Origin: Streptomyces scabiei 87.22
Lineage (GTDB): Bacteria; Actinomycetota; Actinomycetes; Streptomycetales; Streptomycetaceae
Length of the DNA stretch: 64,000 nt
Direction: 5' to 3'
Assembly: GCF_000091305.1 (NCBI RefSeq)
Contig: NC_013929.1
Span: 8,122,001-8,186,000, forward strand
Shown here: one piece after another, positions 43,397-52,226 of the stretch
Layout: each line of letters starts with the position of its first letter
How positions within the stretch are numbered: the stretch's first letter is position 1
The notes under the pieces: model-generated
What the model saw: only the letters and a program-made list of their open reading frames with translations
Told to the model about the DNA's origin: nothing
The model's database searches: none
Made by a program: the position numbers and the translations under genes

Positions 43397-44320
43397 ATGA
43401 GCGAGCGTGAGGGTCGGGGCGGGCTGGCCCATCGGGTGCCGGATCTCGGGGCCCTCGAACTGCTGCTGGCCGTGGCCCGGCTGGGCTCGCTGGGGCGGGC
43501 GGCGCGGGAGCTGGGCATCACCCAGCCCGCCGCCAGCAGCCGGATCCGCTCGATGGAACGGCAGCTGGGCGTCGCCCTCGTCGACCGGTCGCCGCGCGGG
43601 TCCCGGCTCACCGACGCGGGGGCGCTCGTGACGGACTGGGCCCGGCGGATCGTGGAGGCGGCCGAGGCGTTCGACGCCGGCGCGCAGGCGCTGCGGGACC
43701 GGCGCGACTCCCGGCTGCGGGTGGCGGCGAGCATGACGATCGCCGAGTACCTGCTGCCCGGCTGGCTCCTCGCGCTGCGCGCCGCCCGCCCCGACACGGC
43801 GGTGTCGCTCCTCGCGGGCAACTCGACCGTCGTCGCGGAGCGGCTGCTCGCCGACGAGGCCGACCTGGGGTTCGTGGAGGGGCCCACGGTGCCGGCCGGA
43901 CTGGACGCGGCCGTGATCGCGCACGACCACCTGATCGTCGTGACCGCGCCAGGCCATCCGTGGGCCCGCCGCCGCAAGCCCGTGGAGGCGGCCGAACTGG
44001 CCGCCACGCCGCTGATCCTCCGGGAGAAGGGTTCCGGGACCCGGCAGGTCCTGGAGGGGGCGCTCGGCAGCCTCGCGCGCCCCCTGATCGAGCTGTCCTC
44101 CACCACGGCGGTCAAGTCCTCCGCGTTGAGCGGCGCCGGACCCGCGGTCCTGAGCGAGCTGGCCCTCGGCGAGGAACTCTCCGCCCGCCGTCTGGTCCCC
44201 ATCCCCGTCCACGGCGTACGCCTGCGACGATCCCTCCGCGCGGTCTGGCCCACCGGCCACCGCCCCACGGGCCCGGCCCGGGACCTCCTGAGCCTGACCC
44301 GCGCACCCGCGGCCGACTGA
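43397..44320 (+). CDS. LysR-family transcriptional regulator
   Basis: The 307-residue protein has the LysR winged helix (LGSLGRAARELGITQPAASSRI) at residues about 31-60 and the type 2 periplasmic-binding-like effector domain from about residue 105. It is divergent from the TDT transporter gene, the normal arrangement for LysR control, and the 70-nt gap must hold the shared operator. The effector is probably an anion carried by the transporter; this is inference. Confidence 0.92.
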   Translation: MSEREGRGGLAHRVPDLGALELLLAVARLGSLGRAARELGITQPAASSRIRSMERQLGVALVDRSPRGSRLTDAGALVTDWARRIVEAAEAFDAGAQALRDRRDSRLRVAASMTIAEYLLPGWLLALRAARPDTAVSLLAGNSTVVAERLLADEADLGFVEGPTVPAGLDAAVIAHDHLIVVTAPGHPWARRRKPVEAAELAATPLILREKGSGTRQVLEGALGSLARPLIELSSTTAVKSSALSGAGPAVLSELALGEELSARRLVPIPVHGVRLRRSLRAVWPTGHRPTGPARDLLSLTRAPAAD

Positions 44321-44340
44321 GGCCGGCAGGCGCCGGGGAA

Positions 44341-45033
44341 TCAGCCCACCCGGCAGGACGACGCCTCCGTCAGGGCGCGCATCACCCGGGTGTCCTCGCC
44401 CATCTCGGGGTGCCACTGGACGCCCAGGGCCCAGGCGGGGGAGGGGAGTTCGATGGCCTCGATCGTGCCGTCCGAGGCGTGGGCCGAGGGCACCAGACCG
44501 GCGCCGAGGCGGTCGACCGCCTGATGATGGTAGGTCGGGACCTCGGCCTCCTCGGCGGTGATGTCCGCGTACCGCGTGCCGGGTACCGGCTTCACCGCGT
44601 GGCGGCCGACGACGCCGGCCGCGACGACGTGGTCCTCGATGTGCTGGACGAGCGTGCCGCCGAGCGCGACGTTCAGGAGCTGCATGCCCCGGCAGATGCC
44701 GAGCAGGGGCGTGCCGGCGTCCAGCGCCGCCCGGATCAGCGCCAGCTCCCACGCGTCGCGCGCGGGCGCGGGCGGGCCGCAGCGCGGGGAGCGCTCGGCG
44801 CCGTAGCGGGCGGGGTCCACATCGGGCCCGCCCGCGATGACCAGGCCGTCGAGGCGGGCGACCGCGTCGGCGGCGTACGACGGGTCGTCCGGCGGCAGCA
44901 TCGCGGCGATGCCGCCCGCCGCCTGCACGAGCCGGGGGTAGCCGACCGGCAGCAGCGCCGCCTCCAGCTCCCACACGCCCCAGCGTGCGCCGGACTCCAG
45001 ATACGTACTCACACCGATCAGCGGCCTGGTCAC
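44341..45033 (-). CDS. Gamma-glutamyl-amide hydrolase (PuuD-like)
   Basis: The 230-residue class I glutamine-amidotransferase-like hydrolase has the nucleophile Cys114 in LLGICRGMQLLN and the His in GVQWHPEM. The family removes gamma-linked glutamate from oxidised polyamine or ethanolamine derivatives. The GTG at 45033 follows AAGGAG. It is the last gene after the FadR regulator and permease, and with GlnA4, ALDH and SDR on the other strand it completes the gamma-glutamylation route by freeing glutamate and the product, glycine if the substrate is ethanolamine. Confidence 0.88.
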   Translation of the reverse strand: MTRPLIGVSTYLESGARWGVWELEAALLPVGYPRLVQAAGGIAAMLPPDDPSYAADAVARLDGLVIAGGPDVDPARYGAERSPRCGPPAPARDAWELALIRAALDAGTPLLGICRGMQLLNVALGGTLVQHIEDHVVAAGVVGRHAVKPVPGTRYADITAEEAEVPTYHHQAVDRLGAGLVPSAHASDGTIEAIELPSPAWALGVQWHPEMGEDTRVMRALTEASSCRVG

Positions 45034-45052
45034 GCCGGCTTGCTCCTTGCTC

Positions 45053-45088
45053 GTGGAACCTGTGGAACCTGTGGGACTCGTGGGACTG
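45053..45088. repeat. Four tandem 9-bp repeats upstream of the hydrolase
   Basis: Four 9-bp units (GTGGAACCT twice, GTGGGACTC, GTGGGACTG) lie in the 92-nt spacer between permease and hydrolase, followed at about 45089-45108 by a GGGCGCC-type hairpin. It may tune translation of the second gene; no clear function. Confidence 0.6.
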
Positions 45089-45125
45089 AGGGCGCCCGGG
45101 GCGCCCGTGGAACGCGGGAACCCGG

Positions 45126-46565
45126 TCAGTCCCGCGCCAACTCTGCCTCGGCGGCCGCCAGCGCGGCGAATTCCTCCTCCGGCGCCTTCGCCACCAGGTG
45201 CCTGCGGCTGTAGAGACCGAAGTAGGCCGCCGCCACCGCATACACGACGAGCGCGATGATCGCGGCCGTCACGTCCACCAGGAACGTCGCCACCAGCGCC
45301 GAGCACGCGAGGACGAGCGCCACCGACGAGGTCAGCACCCCGCCCGGCGTACGGTACGGCCGCTCCAGCTCCGGCTCCCGACGGCGCAGGACGATGTGCG
45401 ACAGGGACATCAGCGCGTAGCTGATCGTGGCGCCGAAGACGGCGATGTTCAGCATCCGGCCGCCGTCCCCCGTGGCGGTGGCCAGCGCGAAGCCGATCGT
45501 GCCCGGCACCAGCAGGCCCAGGTAGGGCGCCTTGCGCTTGCTGGTGAGCGACAGCACGCGGGGCAGGTAGCCGGCCCGGGAGAGGGCGAACAGCTGCCGG
45601 GAGCCCGCGTAGATCAGGGAGAAGAACGAGGCGACGAGGCCGGCCAGACCGGCGTAGTTCACGAACCGGCTGAGCGCGGTGGCCTTGCCGTCCGGCTGGA
45701 GCGCCTCGACGAGCGGGTTGCCGGCGTCCTGGATGGCGGCGGACCCGCGCGCGCCGGCCGCGGCGAAGAAGGTGATCACCGCCAGCACCACGAGGACGCC
45801 CATCGACCAGCGGATCGCCTTCGGCAGCGCGCGGGCCGGGTCCTTGGTCTCCTCGGCGGCCAGCGGCACGCCCTCGACGCCCAGGAAGAACCACATGCCG
45901 AACGGGAACGCCGCCCAGATGCCGAGCAACCCCATCGGCAGCCATGAATTGGCGCCGTACGCCGAGGTGTCGACCGGGATGTCGTCGAGCGCGGCCACGC
46001 TGAAGTCGGGCAGCGCGCCCACGGCGAACACGATCAGGGCGAAGACCGCGAAGCCGGTGACGACGAAGCTCGCGATCAGCGCCTCGCCGACGCCCCACAG
46101 GTGGATGGCGATGAAGAACGCGAAGCAGAACAGATAGACCGGCCAGCTCGACGTCAGGCCGAACAGGCCCAGCGACTCGACGTAGTCGCCGATGAAGATC
46201 ACGATGGCGGCCGGGGCGAGCACGTACTCGATCAGGATCGCCGTGCCGGTCAGGAAGCCGCCCCACGGGCCGAGCGCCCGGCGTGCGAAGCCGTAGCCGC
46301 CGCCCGCCGTGGGCAGGATCGCCGAGAGTTCGGCGAGGGCGAAGACCAAACAGGCGTACATGGTGCCCATCAGCACCGTGGCGATCGCCAGACCGCCGAA
46401 GCCGCCTTTCGCCAGACCGAGGTTCCAGCCGGAGAAGTCGCCGGAGACGACATAGGCGACGCCGAGGCCGGTCAGCAGTACCCAGCCGGCTCTGCCCCGG
46501 CGGAGCGTCCGGCGCTCCAGGTAGTCGTCCGCCGCATCGGCGGTGTCCGCGTCTTTCAAGGACAT
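45126..46565 (-). CDS. eat: APC-family ethanolamine-type permease
   Basis: The 479-residue permease has twelve predicted transmembrane helices. The start MSLKDADTADAADDYLERRTLRRG and the helix-1 segment VLLTGLGVAYVVSGDFSGWN are those of the ethanolamine permease (Eat) subgroup. The ATG at 46565 is preceded by GGGGAG. A 22-bp palindrome, probably the FadR operator, lies 17 nt upstream. It should import ethanolamine or a related amine for the gamma-glutamylation pathway. Confidence 0.87.
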   Translation of the reverse strand: MSLKDADTADAADDYLERRTLRRGRAGWVLLTGLGVAYVVSGDFSGWNLGLAKGGFGGLAIATVLMGTMYACLVFALAELSAILPTAGGGYGFARRALGPWGGFLTGTAILIEYVLAPAAIVIFIGDYVESLGLFGLTSSWPVYLFCFAFFIAIHLWGVGEALIASFVVTGFAVFALIVFAVGALPDFSVAALDDIPVDTSAYGANSWLPMGLLGIWAAFPFGMWFFLGVEGVPLAAEETKDPARALPKAIRWSMGVLVVLAVITFFAAAGARGSAAIQDAGNPLVEALQPDGKATALSRFVNYAGLAGLVASFFSLIYAGSRQLFALSRAGYLPRVLSLTSKRKAPYLGLLVPGTIGFALATATGDGGRMLNIAVFGATISYALMSLSHIVLRRREPELERPYRTPGGVLTSSVALVLACSALVATFLVDVTAAIIALVVYAVAAAYFGLYSRRHLVAKAPEEEFAALAAAEAELARD

Positions 46566-46581
46566 GGCGCTCTCCCCACTC

Positions 46582-46603
46582 AAAGGAATGGATCCATACC
46601 TTT
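46582..46603. promoter_or_regulatory. Palindromic operator before the permease
   Basis: The palindrome has 10 of 11 base pairs matched, with the core ATGGATCCAT and outer AAAGG/CCTTT arms. It lies in the 126-nt gap upstream of the ethanolamine-type permease and downstream of the FadR gene. The half-site ATACCTT recurs at 47476-47482 upstream of the FadR gene and glnA4. Binding by the neighbouring FadR-family protein is likely. Confidence 0.7.
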
Positions 46604-46691
46604 GTGGGGTGGGTGGCCGAAAAGCAATACCCCTGCGTTAAGCGAGCGTAAATACGTGCTCATCGGAGGAGGCCGAGCGGCGCGGACTCGC

Positions 46692-47438
46692 TCATCCGAG
46701 GAAGCCGCGCAGCAGTGCCGCCGTGCCGGAGCAGTGCTCCCGCATGATCTCCCGCGCCGCCTCTGCGTCCTCGTCCAGCACGGCCTCCACCAGGGCCGTG
46801 TGCTGCTGCTGGGAGTGCTCCAGGTTGCGCACCAGCAGCGGGATGCAGTCCAGCAGGTCGTTGACGCCCGCGCGGACGGCCGCGTACTGCCCCGCCAGCG
46901 AGGGGGAGCCGGACAGCTCGGCGATGGTGAGGTGCAGAAGGGTGTCCAGGCGGCGGTAGTCGGTGAGCGGCGCGTTGTGCGTGCGGGTCAGGGCCGTCCG
47001 CAGCCGGTCGACCTCCTCGCTGGTCAGACCGTGTGCCGCGCACAGCCCCGCCGCGCCCACCTCCAGCACCTCGCGGAAGCGCAGCGTGTCCTCGACGTCG
47101 ATGCCCTTCAGGCGGCGGCGCAGCTCGTCCTCGCCCGGAGTGGCCACGCGCGGCAGGACGAAGGTGCCGCCGTACCGTCCGCGCCGCGCCTCGATCAGGC
47201 CCTGGTCCTGCAGCACCTTGAGCACCTCGCGCAGCGTCACCCGGCTGATCCCGAGCCGCTCCGCCAACTCGCGTTCCGCCGGGAGCCGTTCGCCGCCCGG
47301 CACCAGGCCGAGCCGGACGACCTGGAGGATCTGCTCCAGCGCCTCCTCGAAGCCGTTGCCGGCCCGCACCGGACGCAGCACCGACGCCAGCCGGTCGTCG
47401 GCCCAGGGAGTGCCCGGTTCCGCCCCTGTCTGCGACAT
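46692..47438 (-). CDS. FadR-subfamily GntR regulator
   Basis: The 248-residue protein has an N-terminal GntR winged helix (PAERELAERLGISRVTLREVL) and a C-terminal all-helical FCD domain with conserved His residues (HLTIAELSG). It sits between the permease-hydrolase pair and the divergent glnA4 operon and is the likely shared repressor, with ethanolamine or a polyamine as effector. The ATG at 47438 is used because GGAAGGGG lies upstream; an in-frame TTG 21 nt earlier would add seven residues. Confidence 0.9.
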   Translation of the reverse strand: MSQTGAEPGTPWADDRLASVLRPVRAGNGFEEALEQILQVVRLGLVPGGERLPAERELAERLGISRVTLREVLKVLQDQGLIEARRGRYGGTFVLPRVATPGEDELRRRLKGIDVEDTLRFREVLEVGAAGLCAAHGLTSEEVDRLRTALTRTHNAPLTDYRRLDTLLHLTIAELSGSPSLAGQYAAVRAGVNDLLDCIPLLVRNLEHSQQQHTALVEAVLDEDAEAAREIMREHCSGTAALLRGFLG

Positions 47439-47543
47439 GTGGACGTTGCCCCTTCCCAACTAATGGTTACGGGTAATACCTTATGGCTCCCGGATGGCTG
47501 AATGCCTCCGGGGTGGCCGAAGAAGCCCCTAGGAGGCTTTCCC

Positions 47544-48902
47544 GTGGCAGACCGCACACCCCCGCTCACCGTCGAGGAGCTGCACGCCCTCGTCGCGGCA
47601 GGTGAGATCGACACTGTCGTCCTGGCGTTCCCCGACATGCAAGGGCGCCTCCAGGGCAAGCGGTTCGCCGCGCGCTTCTTCCTCGACGACGTGCTCGCCC
47701 ATGGCACCGAGGGCTGCAACTACCTCCTTGCCGTCGACACCGAGATGAACACCGTCGACGGCTACGCGATGTCCTCCTGGGACCGCGGCTACGGCGACTT
47801 CGCCATGCACCCGGACCTGAGTACCCTGCGCCGGGTGCCGTGGAACGCGGGCACGGCGATGCTGATCGCCGACCTCGCCTGGAACGACGGCTCGCCGGTC
47901 GTCGCCGCGCCCCGCCAGATCCTGCGCCGCCAGCTGGAACGCCTCGCCGAACTGGGCTACACGGCCAACGTGGGCACCGAGCTGGAGTTCATCGTCTTCA
48001 AGGACACCTACGAGCAGGCGTGGGACGCCGGGTACAAGGGCCTGACCCCGGCGAACCAGTACAACATCGACTACTCGGTCCTCGGCACCGGCCGGATCGA
48101 GCCCCTGCTGCGGCGCATCCGCAACGAGATGGAGGCCGCCGGGCTGACCGTCGAGTCCGCCAAGGGCGAGTGCAACCCGGGCCAGCACGAGATCGTGTTC
48201 AAGTACGACGAGGCCCTGGTCACCTGCGACCAGCACGCGGTCTACAAGACCGGCGCCAAGGAGATCGCCTCGCAGGAGGGCGTCTCGCTCACCTTCATGG
48301 CGAAGTACAACGAGCGCGAGGGCAACTCCTGTCACATCCACCTCTCGCTCGCGAACGCCGACGGCACCAACGTCATGGCCGACGGCCACGACATGTCGCA
48401 GGTCATGCGCCACTTCCTGGCCGGCCAGCTCGCCGCGCTGCGCGACTTCTCGCTGCTCTACGCGCCCAACATCAACTCCTACAAGCGGTTCCAGCCGGGC
48501 TCCTTCGCGCCGACAGCTGTGGCCTGGGGGTACGACAACCGGACCTGCGCGCTGCGCGTCGTCGGCCACGGCCGCTCGATGCGCTTCGAGAACCGGCTCC
48601 CCGGCGGTGACGTCAACCCGCACCTCGCCGTCTCCGGGCTGATCGCGGCCGGGCTGTACGGCATCGAGCAGAAGCTCGAACTGCCGGAGGTGTGCACGGG
48701 CAACGCCTACGCCGCCGGGTACGACCAGGTGCCGACCACCCTCCGCGAGGCCGCCGAGCTGTGGGAGAACAGCCCCATCGCCAGGGCCGCGTTCGGCGAG
48801 GAGGTCGTCGCGCACTACGCCAACATGGCCCGCGTCGAGCTGGCCGCCTTCGACGCCGCCGTGACCGACTGGGAGCTGCGCCGATCCTTCGAACGTCTGT
48901 GA
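47544..48902 (+). CDS. glnA4: Gamma-glutamylethanolamide/polyamine synthetase (GlnA4-like)
   Basis: The 452-residue glutamine-synthetase-like enzyme has GTELEFIVF, the GECNPGQHEIVFKY segment, HIHLSL, NSYKRFQPGSFAP and RFENRLPGGDVNPHLA. It is not a housekeeping GlnA: the N-terminus and the surrounding amine genes match S. coelicolor GlnA4, shown to make gamma-glutamylethanolamide. The GTG at 47544 follows AGGAGG. Capping the amine with glutamate lets the following dehydrogenases oxidise it safely. ALDH and SDR follow in the same direction. Confidence 0.88.
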   Translation: MADRTPPLTVEELHALVAAGEIDTVVLAFPDMQGRLQGKRFAARFFLDDVLAHGTEGCNYLLAVDTEMNTVDGYAMSSWDRGYGDFAMHPDLSTLRRVPWNAGTAMLIADLAWNDGSPVVAAPRQILRRQLERLAELGYTANVGTELEFIVFKDTYEQAWDAGYKGLTPANQYNIDYSVLGTGRIEPLLRRIRNEMEAAGLTVESAKGECNPGQHEIVFKYDEALVTCDQHAVYKTGAKEIASQEGVSLTFMAKYNEREGNSCHIHLSLANADGTNVMADGHDMSQVMRHFLAGQLAALRDFSLLYAPNINSYKRFQPGSFAPTAVAWGYDNRTCALRVVGHGRSMRFENRLPGGDVNPHLAVSGLIAAGLYGIEQKLELPEVCTGNAYAAGYDQVPTTLREAAELWENSPIARAAFGEEVVAHYANMARVELAAFDAAVTDWELRRSFERL

Positions 48903-49013
48903 GCCCCCGCGCACGCCCTCAGCCCCCACGTACGCCCTGAAGCGCCGAGCGCATCCCCGAGCCACCGCGTCACCGGGCCCGCCCGTGACCCACCCGCCGT
49001 GAGAGGCCCCGTC

Positions 49014-50390
49014 TTGTCCGAGCATGAGCTGCAGGTACTGAACCCCGCCACCGAGGAGGTCGTCGCCACCGTCCCGGCCGCCACGGCGGCGGACGTCGAC
49101 GCCGCCGTCACCCTGGCGGCGAAGGCCCAGCGGCAGTGGGCCGCCCTGGCTCCCGGCGACCGTGCCCGGCTGCTGCGCCGCTTCGCGGTGACCGTGGACG
49201 AGCACCTGGAGGAACTGGCGCTGCTGGAGGTCCGGGAGGCCGGACACACCCTCGGCAACGCCCGCTGGGAGGCCGGCAACGTCCGGGACCTGCTCGACTA
49301 CGCGGCGGGCGGCGTGGAGCGGCTCACCGGCCGGCAGATCCCGGTGGCCGGCGGTCTCGACGTCACCATCCTCGAACCGCTCGGCGTCGTCGGTGTCATC
49401 GCCCCGTGGAACTTCCCGATGCCCATCGCGGCCTGGGGCGTCGCCCCGGCGCTCGCGGCGGGCAACGCGGTACTCCTCAAGCCCGCCGAGACGACGCCGC
49501 TCACCGCGCTGCGTCTCGCCGAGCTGGCCCGCGAGGCCGGGCTCCCCGAGGGCCTGTTCCAGGTGCTGCCCGGCCACGGCCGCGTCACCGGCAACGCCCT
49601 GGTCGAGCACCCCGGCGTCGCGAAGATCGTGTTCACCGGATCGACGGCCGTGGGCAAGCAGGTGCTGGCGAAGGGCTCGGCCCTGCTCAAGCGCGTCACC
49701 CTCGAACTCGGCGGCAAGAGCCCCAACATCGTCTTCGCCGACTCCGACCTGGAGGCCGCCGCGGCGGCCGCCCCCATGGCGTTCCTGGACAACGCCGGCC
49801 AGGACTGCTGCGCCCGGACCCGCATCCTCGTCCAGCGCTCCGCCTACGACCGCTTCCTCGACCTCCTCGCCCCCGGCATCGAGTCCGTCCGGGTCGGCGA
49901 CCCGGCCGACGAGGCCACGCAGATGGGCCCGCTCATCTCCCGGGTCCAGCTGGACCGGGTCCGCGCGTACGTCGACCCGGACGCGCCCGGCATCCGCGGC
50001 AAGGCCCCCGAGGGACCCGGCTTCTGGTTCCCGCCGACCGTCCTCACCGGTGTCGGGTCCGACGCGCCGGTGGCCGCCGAGGAGGTCTTCGGCCCCGTCG
50101 CCGTCGTCCTCCCCTTCGAGGACGAGGCCGACGCGATCCGCCTCGCCAACGACACCCCCTACGGCCTGTCCGGCTCCATCTGGACCCGGGACGTCGGGCG
50201 CGCGCTGCGCGTCTCCCAGGCCGTCCGCGCGGGCAACCTGTCCGTCAACTCCCACTCCAGCGTCCGCTACTGGACCCCCTTCGGGGGCTTCAAGCAGTCC
50301 GGCATCGGCCGTGAACTCGGCCCGGACGCCCTGACCGCCTTCACCGAAACCAAGAACGTCTTCATCAGCACGGAGGGCTCCGCACAGTGA
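49014..50390 (+). CDS. Aldehyde dehydrogenase
   Basis: The 458-residue NAD(P)-dependent ALDH has the active-site segment NAGQDCCARTRI, with Cys265 the likely nucleophile, and Glu231 in ELGGKSPNIV. The cofactor-binding APWNFPMP and TGSTAVGK are standard. In this locus it would oxidise a gamma-glutamyl aldehyde to the acid. TTG at 49014, with GAGAGG 7 nt upstream, gives the family-like start MSEHELQVLNPATEE; a GTG at 48999 is the alternative. Its stop overlaps the SDR start by GTGA. Confidence 0.92.
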   Translation: MSEHELQVLNPATEEVVATVPAATAADVDAAVTLAAKAQRQWAALAPGDRARLLRRFAVTVDEHLEELALLEVREAGHTLGNARWEAGNVRDLLDYAAGGVERLTGRQIPVAGGLDVTILEPLGVVGVIAPWNFPMPIAAWGVAPALAAGNAVLLKPAETTPLTALRLAELAREAGLPEGLFQVLPGHGRVTGNALVEHPGVAKIVFTGSTAVGKQVLAKGSALLKRVTLELGGKSPNIVFADSDLEAAAAAAPMAFLDNAGQDCCARTRILVQRSAYDRFLDLLAPGIESVRVGDPADEATQMGPLISRVQLDRVRAYVDPDAPGIRGKAPEGPGFWFPPTVLTGVGSDAPVAAEEVFGPVAVVLPFEDEADAIRLANDTPYGLSGSIWTRDVGRALRVSQAVRAGNLSVNSHSSVRYWTPFGGFKQSGIGRELGPDALTAFTETKNVFISTEGSAQ

Positions 50391-51169
50391 CCTCAGAAAA
50401 CATCTGCCGCCGCCTGGTCGGCCGCACAGCCGTCATCACCGGTGCCGGCAGCGGCATCGGCCTCGCCACCGCACGCCGGCTCGCCGCCGAGGGCGCGCAC
50501 GTCGTCTGCGGCGACCTGGACGAGGCCCGCGGCAAGGCGGCCGCCGAGGAGGTCGGCGGGCTCTTCGTCAAGGTCGACGTCACCGACGCCGAGCAGGTCG
50601 ACGCGCTGTTCAAGACCGCGTTCGACACCTACGGCAGCGTCGACATCGCCTTCAACAACGCGGGGATCTCGCCGCCCGACGACGACTCCATCCTGGAGAC
50701 CGGACTGGAGGCGTGGAAGCGGGTCCAGGAGGTCAACCTCACCTCCGTGTACCTGTGCTGCAAGGCCGCGATCCCGTACATGCGGCGCCAGGGCAAGGGC
50801 TCGATCATCAACACCGCGTCCTTCGTGGCCCGTATGGGCGCGGCGACCTCCCAGATCTCGTACACGGCCTCCAAGGGCGGTGTGCTGGCCATGTCACGGG
50901 AGCTGGGCGTGCAGTTCGCGCGCGAGGGCATCCGTGTCAACGCGCTCTGCCCGGGACCGGTCAACACCCCGCTGCTGCAGGAGCTGTTCGCGAAGGACCC
51001 GGAGCGGGCCGCGCGCCGGCTCGTGCACATCCCGGTCGGCCGGTTCGCCGAGGCCACCGAGATCGCGGCCGCCGTGGCGTTCCTCGCCAGCGACGACTCG
51101 TCGTTCGTCAACGCCACCGACTTCCTGGTCGACGGCGGTATCTCGGGCGCGTACGTCACCCCGCTCTAG
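50387..51169 (+). CDS. Short-chain dehydrogenase/reductase
   Basis: The 260-residue SDR has the TGAGSGIG nucleotide-binding motif (residues 18-25), NNAG at about 90-93 and the catalytic set Ser145, Tyr159 and Lys163. It is translationally coupled to the ALDH. In an ethanolamine route it would oxidise the hydroxyl of gamma-glutamylethanolamide to the aldehyde, which the ALDH then uses; this is inference from gene context. A strong terminator follows. Confidence 0.9.
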   Translation: MTSENICRRLVGRTAVITGAGSGIGLATARRLAAEGAHVVCGDLDEARGKAAAEEVGGLFVKVDVTDAEQVDALFKTAFDTYGSVDIAFNNAGISPPDDDSILETGLEAWKRVQEVNLTSVYLCCKAAIPYMRRQGKGSIINTASFVARMGAATSQISYTASKGGVLAMSRELGVQFAREGIRVNALCPGPVNTPLLQELFAKDPERAARRLVHIPVGRFAEATEIAAAVAFLASDDSSFVNATDFLVDGGISGAYVTPL

Positions 51170-51184
51170 GCGCCCTTCGCACAG

Positions 51185-51224
51185 CACACCGGGCGGGACC
51201 GGAACACCGGTCCCGCCCGGTGTG
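51185..51224 (+). terminator. Strong terminator after the SDR gene
   Basis: An 18-bp perfect GC stem with an AACA loop begins 16 nt after the SDR stop, followed by ATTAAA. It ends the glnA4-ALDH-SDR operon. Confidence 0.9.
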
Positions 51225-51238
51225 ATTAAAGTGCCGGG

Positions 51239-52198
51239 ATGAGCAGTTCGCCGCCGCCCGGCTGGTACCGCGACCCGTCCTACCCGCTCACCGAACGCTG
51301 GTGGGACGGGACCGCGTGGACCGACCACCGGCGCCAGCCGGAGCAGCCCGTGCCGCCGGTGCTCCCGCCGGGACCGCCCGCGCGCGGGGGCCTCGGCCGC
51401 ACCGGGTTCGTGGCCCTGGCAGCCGCCGGTGCCGTCCTGGTCGCCGGGGCGGTCACGGGCGGCGTCCTCCTGCTCGGCGGCGACGGGGACGGCGAGGACG
51501 GCGGCCGGGAGACGAGGAGCGCGACCACCTCACCGACCTCCGGCCCCGACGGCAGCCCCACCCCGACGAAGCCCGCCGACGCGTCGCCCACCGGCGACCC
51601 GGACGTCGTCACCGACGACCTCAACGGCATCACGTTCCCCGTCCCCGACGGCTGGGAGAACGGCGACGGATCGGCCGAGGACGACGCGGTCCTCGTCACG
51701 GACGACGGCCTCTACGACTGCCCCGGCGACAACGGCCTGTGCCGCCGCGGCACGGTCGTCTCCCGGACCGTCACCGGCAGCGCCGAGACCTCCCCGAAGG
51801 TCCTCGCCGAGAACGACATCGAGGACGCGGCCGACGACGCCTACGACCGCGACGGACTCGACCGGCGCCCCTACGACGGCATCACCGGCCACGAGGTCGT
51901 CGGCTCCGGCTCGGTCGCCGTCGCGGGCCGCGCCGGCTACTACGTGCGCTGGCGCGTGACGACCGGGGCCGGACCCGGCGGGTACGTCCAGTCCCTCGTC
52001 TTCCCGTCCAGCAGCGGCTCCGAGGCCCCGGTCCTCGTCCGGTTCGCCCTCGACGCGGGCGAGGACGGCCCGCCGCTCGACGACATCGACGAGATCGTCG
52101 AGGGCATCCGCGCGGTGGGCGACGCGGGCGAGGACACGGACAAGGGCACAGGCTCCGGGACGGGCGGGGGAGTGGGCAGCAGCCTCGGCCCCTCCTGA
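51239..52198 (+). CDS. DUF2510 membrane protein
   Basis: The 319-residue protein has the DUF2510 motif PPGWYRDPSYPLTERWWDG at residues about 6-25, one transmembrane helix (GFVALAAAGAVLVAGAVTGGV) at about 58-78, a Thr/Pro/Asp linker and an extracellular domain with a likely disulphide (DCPGDNGLC). It ends in a Gly/Ser tail. The C-terminal domain is unassigned. It begins 15 nt after the terminator of the amine operon and is probably transcribed alone. Confidence 0.8.
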   Translation: MSSSPPPGWYRDPSYPLTERWWDGTAWTDHRRQPEQPVPPVLPPGPPARGGLGRTGFVALAAAGAVLVAGAVTGGVLLLGGDGDGEDGGRETRSATTSPTSGPDGSPTPTKPADASPTGDPDVVTDDLNGITFPVPDGWENGDGSAEDDAVLVTDDGLYDCPGDNGLCRRGTVVSRTVTGSAETSPKVLAENDIEDAADDAYDRDGLDRRPYDGITGHEVVGSGSVAVAGRAGYYVRWRVTTGAGPGGYVQSLVFPSSSGSEAPVLVRFALDAGEDGPPLDDIDEIVEGIRAVGDAGEDTDKGTGSGTGGGVGSSLGPS

Positions 52199-52226
52199 GC
52201 CCGCCCGGGGCTCCCGCCGCCCCCGG

